NCBI GenBank assembly: GCA_902363555.1
Contig: CABJAM010000001.1
Coordinates: forward strand, 372,001-436,000
Source of the DNA: Lachnospiraceae bacterium
GTDB lineage: Bacteria; Bacillota; Clostridia; Lachnospirales; Lachnospiraceae
DNA length: 64,000 nt
Direction: 5' to 3'
The notes under the pieces were generated by a model. The model was given only the letters and a program-made list of their open reading frames with translations, did not search any database and was not told the DNA's origin. The translations under genes were made by a program, and so were the position numbers. Below, one piece after another: positions 57,058 to 64,000 of the stretch (positions are counted from its first letter, which is position 1; every line of letters starts with the position of its first letter).

Positions 57058-58131
57058 ATGACTATTCTTATACCAGCATATCAGCCGGACATGCATTTGT
57101 CTGAGCTGATCCGTACGCTGCAAAAGGAGAGCAATTTCAGGATAATAGTTATCGATGATGGAAGTACAGAAGCAAGTAAAATTGTGTTTGAGGCACTTCC
57201 TGCAAACGTTATTATTTTACACCATAAAGCAAATCTTGGAAAAGGGCGGGCGCTAAAAACTGGGATGGCTTATGTAAAAGAACAATTCCCGGAAGAAACC
57301 GGAATTGTTTTTGCAGATGCTGATGGGCAGCATGAAGTCAGGGATATTCTGCGTATTTGTAGTGAACAGATAAAACATCCGGATACTCTTGTTCTTGGAG
57401 CAAGGACCTTTTATGGTCATATACCCTGGAAAAGCAGAGCTGGCAACCAGATAACCCGGGGGGTTTTTTTCCTCTTCAGCGGGAAATATCTTTTGGATAC
57501 TCAGACAGGTCTTCGAGCATTTTCAACAAAATTGATCCCCTTTCTGCTTTCTCTTGAAGGGAACCGCTACGAATATGAAATGAATATGCTTTTAGGCTGT
57601 ATCGAAAAGGGGGTTGCGCTTACAGAAGTACCTATACGTACGATTTATGAGGATAAAAGAAACAGCACTTCACATTTCAGGCCAATAATTGATTCTGCCA
57701 GAATATACTTTTCTTTGTTGAAATTTGCGGGCGCATCATTTATCAGTTTCTGTATCGACTATATGTGTTTTATGCTGATTGGCGTGTTGATTGAAATTTG
57801 GTTTCCCGGAACTGTGAGATACTCTGTCATCATTAGCAATATACTGGCCAGATGTATCAGTGCTGCTGTGAATTACACACTAAATAAAAAATTTGTCTAT
57901 AGGAGCACTGATAAAATTATTGCTTCTGCACCCCGATATGCCTTGCTTGCGCTGGGGATTCTGGTTGTAAATACGGCACTGCTTCAGCTTTTGTATGGAA
58001 TATTGAAGGTTCCCAAGGCAATATCAAAGCTGCTTGTAGAACTAACGCTGTTTGTGGCAAGTATTTTACTTCAAAAAATTTTTGTTTTTAAAAACAGTCA
58101 TATTGCGGCATCCGAATCAATGAAAAAATAA
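57058..58131 (+). CDS. GT2 polyprenyl-phosphate glycosyl synthase fused to GtrA
   Basis: 357 residues. About 1-210: family-2 glycosyltransferase with IPAYQPDMHLSELI, VIDDGSTE and the donor motif FADADGQHEV, the DADGQH form typical of dolichol-phosphate mannose/glucose synthases. About 215-345: four helices of a GtrA-like flippase domain (FAGASFISFCIDYMCFML, AVNYTLNKKFVY). The GT2-GtrA fusion makes and probably turns the polyprenyl-phosphate sugar across the membrane, feeding the GT-C enzyme encoded upstream. GGGGGTG precedes ATG 57058. Confidence 0.87.
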   Translation: MTILIPAYQPDMHLSELIRTLQKESNFRIIVIDDGSTEASKIVFEALPANVIILHHKANLGKGRALKTGMAYVKEQFPEETGIVFADADGQHEVRDILRICSEQIKHPDTLVLGARTFYGHIPWKSRAGNQITRGVFFLFSGKYLLDTQTGLRAFSTKLIPFLLSLEGNRYEYEMNMLLGCIEKGVALTEVPIRTIYEDKRNSTSHFRPIIDSARIYFSLLKFAGASFISFCIDYMCFMLIGVLIEIWFPGTVRYSVIISNILARCISAAVNYTLNKKFVYRSTDKIIASAPRYALLALGILVVNTALLQLLYGILKVPKAISKLLVELTLFVASILLQKIFVFKNSHIAASESMKK

Positions 58132-58207
58132 TAATATGCTCCCTCCTGAGTTGATAAGTAGAAGAATAAAAACTTGCCAAACTAAGAGGGAGCATATTAT
58201 TATTTTT
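58131..58207 (+). terminator. Terminator of the glycosyltransferase operon
   Basis: ATAATATGCTCCCTC (58131-58145) pairs perfectly with GAGGGAGCATATTAT (58186-58200) around a 40-base loop, followed by TATTTTTTA. Confidence 0.8.
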
Positions 58208-58352
58208 TATTGTGTATTAGGAAGCAAAAATTAAATTGTCATCACTTTTTTGCATCTTTACTATACCATAAAATATGCAAAAATTCAAGTCTGTTACTTT
58301 GTCTGCGGCGGTGCTATAATCGTATTCCATAAATGTCAAGGAGGAATGTATT

Positions 58353-58889
58353 GTGGGTGATATGAACTGGCTGGAAGCGATGACCATGCAGACACAGATC
58401 GGGAAGGTGATGGAGACAAATCAGTACACGGAAAAGTTTGGCCTGTCGCTCAGTGACGAGGAAGCGCGGCTGATCGTGGCGGAGCGGACAAATTCGTTGA
58501 GAACGCAAAAGCGGGTGGAGTTTGGAGAAAGCATAGTGCCCCGGCTGATCTACGAATTTTGCGATTCCGACTATATTGATCAGGGGAATTATGTGCAGAC
58601 GATGATAAGGCTTCAGGATATTTTCTATCTGTTTAAAAATGAGATGATGGACGAGATTACGGATGACGAGCTGATCCATTTTATGAAGGAGCAGTTTGAA
58701 ACGATCTGCTATGGTGATCTGGAATATTTGGAGGGCACCTGTCTGGAAATATTTGCCCAGGCCGTGCGCGCCGGTTACCGCGGGCATCACAGGAGTGATG
58801 GCCGGGATGAGTACGCTCAGTTTGATGAGGTGCCGCGGTGGGATCGGGAACTGTATATGGAAGTGCTGAGGGAGCTTTGCTGGAGATAG
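58353..58889 (+). CDS. Conserved small protein, DUF6323-like
   Basis: 178 residues from GTG 58353 preceded by AGGAGG. All-alpha, acidic, no signal or membrane segment; features MQTQIGKVMETNQYTEKFGLSLS and a C-terminal RWDRELYMEVLRELC. The size, sequence type and the gene pair with the next one match the DUF6323/DUF6179 pair common in Lachnospiraceae; function not known. The two genes are 18 bases apart. Confidence 0.65.
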   Translation: MGDMNWLEAMTMQTQIGKVMETNQYTEKFGLSLSDEEARLIVAERTNSLRTQKRVEFGESIVPRLIYEFCDSDYIDQGNYVQTMIRLQDIFYLFKNEMMDEITDDELIHFMKEQFETICYGDLEYLEGTCLEIFAQAVRAGYRGHHRSDGRDEYAQFDEVPRWDRELYMEVLRELCWR

Positions 58890-58907
58890 GTATGGAGGGA
58901 ATCGTTT

Positions 58908-59816
58908 ATGCTGGGAGCAGATATGGGGGAAATTATGGGCGAAACGGAATATACGATGGAAGAAATTTTTCCGGTCGTTGCCAAGCTGGCCGGCCAGTAC
59001 GCCGGGTATGAAAGTACGTCGGTGACTTACGAGCGGGCACAGCAGTTGATGGCGGCGGTGATCTACTGTATCCGGGAGTATGAAGTGTCCGCCGCGAATG
59101 GATTGATGGCGGGCCGGCCCAATGCCGCAGAGGCCTATAAGATGGGATATGATATTGCCGTACAGAAGGTTCTTGATATGAAGACGCTGTATCACGAGGT
59201 CATGGAGGATTTCAAAAGCTTTGGGGTTTTGTGCCTGGAGAACACGATGGTCCGGGGGATTGTGGAGTTTTTAAAGTGGTATGATGTGAGATATGCACCT
59301 CAGGAGACGCTGTTGACGCTGGATTATCCGGTTTTGAGGGATATCCATGGGCTTTCCGGGATCGATGCTATTTATGCCTATGTTCGGTGCATCGATCTGG
59401 AACAGAAATTTATATCGGCCTTTGACCGCTATTATGTGGAGCAGCTCCTTCGGGCCTATTCCCCGCGGTATAAGGATATGATTGAAAATATATGCAGTAT
59501 CGTCCTTACCGGCGCGCTGGGGCATATATTGGCCGGGAAACCGATGGACAGCCCAGGATTTTTGAGGGCTGACTATGAGAGGATGCGCCAGGCGCTTGGG
59601 GAATTTGCCGGAGATGACATGCAAAACGGCATGCCGAATTGCATGCCTAATAGCATGCGGCGTCAGATCGGGGCTGTCCTGAACGGGTTCATCTGTGCTT
59701 ATTATGATGACGCTGAGGAATTGATGGATTATTTCAGTTCTGAGGTGGATAATATTTCTGCAAGGATTGGGAACGCTCTTAAAAACGGTCATTTGGAGCG
59801 GGTATTTTTACTTTGA
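58908..59816 (+). CDS. Conserved protein, DUF6179-like
   Basis: 302 residues, ATG 58908 after GGAGGG. Mainly helical (MEEIFPVVAKLAGQYAGYESTSVTYERAQQLMAAVIYCIREYE), cytoplasmic, Asp/Glu-rich. A low-complexity run with repeated NGMPNCMPNSM codons occurs at about 240. Near its 3' end the DNA has ATGCAAAACGGCATGC-type repeats. No enzymatic motif. It is co-transcribed with the DUF6323-like gene. Confidence 0.65.
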   Translation: MLGADMGEIMGETEYTMEEIFPVVAKLAGQYAGYESTSVTYERAQQLMAAVIYCIREYEVSAANGLMAGRPNAAEAYKMGYDIAVQKVLDMKTLYHEVMEDFKSFGVLCLENTMVRGIVEFLKWYDVRYAPQETLLTLDYPVLRDIHGLSGIDAIYAYVRCIDLEQKFISAFDRYYVEQLLRAYSPRYKDMIENICSIVLTGALGHILAGKPMDSPGFLRADYERMRQALGEFAGDDMQNGMPNCMPNSMRRQIGAVLNGFICAYYDDAEELMDYFSSEVDNISARIGNALKNGHLERVFLL

Positions 59817-60003
59817 AAGACTATCGGCAGCAGGCCGCTGTGCGTCCTTTCCCTTGCATAAATGTTTTTCTTCTTGTATACTGGGGATATGCAATATGGG
59901 GAGCCGCCGATACAGGCCGCGTGCCAGCGGCGGCTTCCCCGTAGATATGAAACAAACGTAAGCGTTCGGATTTTTGTACGGTTACAGTAAACAGGAGGAT
60001 ATG

Positions 60004-60852
60004 ATGTCCGGCAAACTTTTTTTATGTGCGACCCCCATAGGGAATCTTGAAGATATAACCTTTCGTGTTCTTGAAACGTTAAAGAGCGTGGATCTCATTG
60101 CGGCGGAGGACACCCGCCACAGCATAAAGTTATTAAATCATTTTGAAATTAAAACACCTATGACCAGCTATCACGAATTTAATAAGGTGGAGAAGGCGAA
60201 ATATCTTGTGGAGCAGCTTCAAAAGGGCGTTAACATTGCTCTGATCACCGACGCGGGAACGCCGGGAATTTCCGATCCCGGTGAAGAACTGGTGCGGTTT
60301 AGCCTTGAAGCCGGGATCGAGGTGACCTCGCTGCCAGGGCCTGCGGCCTGCATTACGGCGCTGACCATGTCCGGGCTGAGCACCCGGCGGTTTTGCTTTG
60401 AGGGCTTTCTTCCCACGGATAAAAAGGAGCGGGAGGAGGTTTTGGAACGGCTGCGCAGGGAGACACGCACCACCGTCATGTACGAGGCGCCCCACCGGCT
60501 GCTAAAGACGCTGGCACTGCTTAAAGATGTGCTGGATGCGCGCAAAATCGCATTTTGCAGGGAATTGACAAAAAAGTATGAATCCCGTCTGGAGATGACC
60601 TGCGCCGAGGCGCTGGATTATTACCGGGAGAATGAGCCACGGGGCGAATTTGTCCTTGTGATCGAAGGCCAGAATCCTCAAATCCTTGTACAGGAGCAGC
60701 GGGCCGCCTGGGAGGCTATGACGGTCACGGATCACGTTCAGATGTATATGGACCAGGGCATGAGCAAAAAGGACGCCATGAAGGCGGCCGCCGGCGACCG
60801 GGGGATTGGGAAAAGGGATATTTATCAGGCGCTGCTTGATGAGGGCGAATAA
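60004..60852 (+). CDS. rsmI: 16S rRNA (cytidine-1402-2'-O)-methyltransferase
   Basis: 283 residues from ATG 60004, 5 bases after AGGAGG (ATG 60001 is an alternative). The tetrapyrrole-methylase fold is clear: N-terminal LFLCATPIGNLEDITFRVLETL, AEDTRHS, ITDAGTPGISDPGE and LPGPAACITALTMSGL, then FEGFLPTDKKER and the C-terminal RsmI helical domain (MSKKDAMKAAAGDRGIGKRDIY). It methylates the 2'-OH of C1402 in the ribosomal P site. It has its own leader and ends at the hairpin shared with pckA. Confidence 0.95.
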   Translation: MSGKLFLCATPIGNLEDITFRVLETLKSVDLIAAEDTRHSIKLLNHFEIKTPMTSYHEFNKVEKAKYLVEQLQKGVNIALITDAGTPGISDPGEELVRFSLEAGIEVTSLPGPAACITALTMSGLSTRRFCFEGFLPTDKKEREEVLERLRRETRTTVMYEAPHRLLKTLALLKDVLDARKIAFCRELTKKYESRLEMTCAEALDYYRENEPRGEFVLVIEGQNPQILVQEQRAAWEAMTVTDHVQMYMDQGMSKKDAMKAAAGDRGIGKRDIYQALLDEGE

Positions 60853-60879
60853 AAAAGCCCCGGCAAAACTGCCGGGGCT
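60850..60879 (-). terminator. Terminator of pckA (possibly bidirectional)
   Basis: AGCCCCGGC / GCCGGGGCT (60856-60864, 60871-60879) followed on the minus strand by TTTTTT (60850-60856), 15 bases after the pckA stop. The same hairpin lies 3 bases after the rsmI stop. Confidence 0.9.
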
Positions 60880-60893
60880 CAATATTTATTAAA

Positions 60894-62498
<1,605 letters not shown>

Positions 62499-62588
62499 TT
62501 TTTCATTCAACCTTTCTTTTCTATGATGTAATAATAATATTGGCACAGAGATTGAAAGTCATGCGCCAATCCCCTGTAAACAGTTTCT

Positions 62589-62616
62589 ATTATACAATAC
62601 TGATGGTAAAAGTCAA
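62589..62616 (-). promoter_or_regulatory. Predicted promoter of pckA
   Basis: On the minus strand TTGACT (62611-62616), 16 bases, TATAAT (62589-62594), about 90 bases before the pckA ATG. Confidence 0.7.
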
Positions 62617-62663
62617 TAATCCGTTTTCTTCCCGGAACGCTTTTTTTGCGAAAAACAGGGGCT

Positions 62664-64000
62664 TTATACTCTGCTTGGGCTCCCATTGCCAAAAATTCCG
62701 TAGATATCCGGGATCGGTACATCCCGGGCTTCTGTAAATTCATATTTTTCAATAACAAATTTCCGGACGGCTTTGAGTATGTGGCAGTAACAGTCTGAAA
62801 GCCCTTCGGCAAATCCGCGTATATTTTTGTACTGCATACATCGAAAGGCTGAGAGGCTTTTTTGATTCAGCAGGTTGGTGCTGGTGCTCTCATTTCTGTA
62901 AAATGAAAAATAGTAGCCCCACTGGGCCAGTTTGCCCAATTCCAGAAGGATGACCCGGAAGGGCTCCAGCTCCAGGCGCTCTATGATGCGTTCGATAATA
63001 TCGCCCAGAGGGATGGCGCCCTGAACTTCAAATTTCAACTGCAAAGCCGCCGTATCTTCCTCTGTAAAATGGGGGCCGGCCAGCAGAGCCGCGGGATAGA
63101 TGGCCAGTGCCAGGAATTGGAGAGAATACAGATACATCATCGTATCCTGCCGGGTCGTTGGTGTTTGTAAGGAGCGGAAGACGACGTTGTCGTTGGGGAT
63201 CAGGGCCATCGTACCTTTGACATTATAGGTCTTACTAAAGCCCAGGCGTTCCATCTGAGCAAGGGCATTGCGCACGGTGAAAATAGACACACCATATTCT
63301 TGTGCCAGACGGGCTTCGCTGGGCAGGTAGGTGTTGGGCGGATAGACGCCGATGCCGATTTTATTTACAAGATCACGGACGATACGTGTATAATAGTAAT
63401 CCCGCCCGCGGACTGCATTCCATGTAAATGGGTCGTCATTTTGAGGCTCAACATCCGGATAAACTTTGGAAAGACGGTCCAGACTTTCCTCCACGGCGCT
63501 GGTCATTTTCACATACATATCCGTGAGCTGGTTCATTTTCGTCAGAGCGTCCTTTCCTTCCAGCATATGGATGATCCAGGAAGCGTTTGAAAATGAACTG
63601 CTGAGGGAAAGGCCGGTGATTGGCGCCTGGTCTTCTATGAAAAAGTTCAGACAGCTCCGCACTTCGATGGCTGAATATATATCGATAAAAAGGGGATTTT
63701 TACTCTGATTGAGTAAATCCTGGAACAGGGCGGACATCGGACGCCAGCCGCCGACTCTGGAGCCATACCGGCAGACCTTCTGAGCCTGCGCATAATGGGG
63801 CAGTTCGATGATACAGCACTTTTGGGCAGAGAAGGTCAGCAGCGGAGGAAGTACATGGGTCATGGTCTGGTAAAGCTGCAAAAGCCCGTTGCCATGAGCG
63901 GTAATCTTCCGGGCGGCGGTCTCGACAGAAAAACTGCCTTCATGGCTGCAGATCCTGGCGGCCCGGCGGGGCTGTATGTCGATGAGTCCTTCTTTTTTCA
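62664..64000 (-). CDS. GntR-family regulator with two winged-helix domains (5' end cut)
   Basis: The frame runs open to the right window edge, so the start is outside. The visible beginning (KKEGLIDIQPRRAARI at about 63950-63998) is the wing end of a first GntR domain; a complete second one lies in the middle (GIGVYPPNTYLPSEARLAQEYGVSIFTVRNALAQMERLG). Between them is an about 150-residue helical domain and after the second another about 190-residue helical region without recognised motif. A GntR protein with duplicated HTH modules is unusual; it may bind two half-sites as a monomer or form a co-operative dimer. It is followed on the same strand by pckA but a promoter intervenes, so a link to PEP metabolism is only positional. 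Confidence 0.75.
   Translation of the reverse strand, partial: KKEGLIDIQPRRAARICSHEGSFSVETAARKITAHGNGLLQLYQTMTHVLPPLLTFSAQKCCIIELPHYAQAQKVCRYGSRVGGWRPMSALFQDLLNQSKNPLFIDIYSAIEVRSCLNFFIEDQAPITGLSLSSSFSNASWIIHMLEGKDALTKMNQLTDMYVKMTSAVEESLDRLSKVYPDVEPQNDDPFTWNAVRGRDYYYTRIVRDLVNKIGIGVYPPNTYLPSEARLAQEYGVSIFTVRNALAQMERLGFSKTYNVKGTMALIPNDNVVFRSLQTPTTRQDTMMYLYSLQFLALAIYPAALLAGPHFTEEDTAALQLKFEVQGAIPLGDIIERIIERLELEPFRVILLELGKLAQWGYYFSFYRNESTSTNLLNQKSLSAFRCMQYKNIRGFAEGLSDCYCHILKAVRKFVIEKYEFTEARDVPIPDIYGIFGNGSPSRV

Overview
The window is chromosomal DNA from a low-to-mid GC Gram-positive anaerobe, most likely a gut Lachnospiraceae (Clostridia). Pointers are strong AGGAGG ribosome-binding sites, lipoprotein solute-binding proteins of the YtcQ/LplA type with LplB/YtcP permeases, large AraC regulators carrying GH39-like domains, an ATP-type PEP carboxykinase, a GHKL-kinase/ABC module and small DUF6323/DUF6179-type proteins. 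The assignment is inference; no rRNA or marker phylogeny is available. Both window ends cut a gene: a GHKL sensor kinase on the left and a GntR-type regulator on the right.

Layout. 0-4.5 kb: GHKL kinase plus a two-gene ABC exporter. 4.9-10.9 kb: oligosaccharide ABC importer (binding protein, two permeases) and its AraC/pseudo-GH39 regulator. 10.9-13.3 kb: Rpn-type nuclease, DsrE-like protein, secreted CHAP-like protein. 13.5-18.9 kb: large glycoside hydrolase and a second, convergent AraC/pseudo-GH39 regulator. 18.9-19.8 kb: a roughly 190-bp-arm inverted repeat and a 29-residue holin-like type I toxin facing a consensus-promoter antisense RNA. 19.9-25.9 kb: orphan binding protein, carboxylesterase, M42 peptidase, HAD phosphatase, with four copies (23.2-26.1 kb) of a repeat that reads as a small-RNA gene family on the minus strand. 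26.2-27.3 kb: DUF4157 toxin-like protein. 27.6-31.9 kb: sodium symporter, flavoprotein reductase and a ferredoxin-acetyltransferase fusion. 32-40 kb: a third binding protein with a CDP-alcohol phosphatidyltransferase, nitroreductase, regulators, acetyltransferase, UroD-type protein and Gfo/Idh/MocA dehydrogenase.

40.1-48 kb is a phage-derived unit: ImmA-like protease and XRE repressor diverge from a promoter region with two LexA-type boxes, followed by tail-tip genes (Dit, Tal), a CHAP hydrolase, a fibre-like protein, XhlA, a holin and a second peptidoglycan hydrolase. No capsid, terminase, tape-measure or integrase gene is present. 48-53.3 kb: two MATE transporters, an AraC regulator, tRNA-Leu and a small nitroreductase.

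53.8-58.1 kb holds a collagen-like, threonine-rich lipoprotein next to a GT-C membrane glycosyltransferase and a polyprenyl-phosphate-sugar synthase (GT2-GtrA), which together look like a dedicated surface O-glycosylation module. 58.3-64 kb returns to ordinary chromosome: two small conserved proteins, rsmI, pckA and a double-winged-helix GntR regulator.

The strongest candidates for undescribed biology are the four-copy C-rich small RNA family, the collagen-like lipoprotein glycosylation module and the LexA-controlled tail-tip/lysis cassette.
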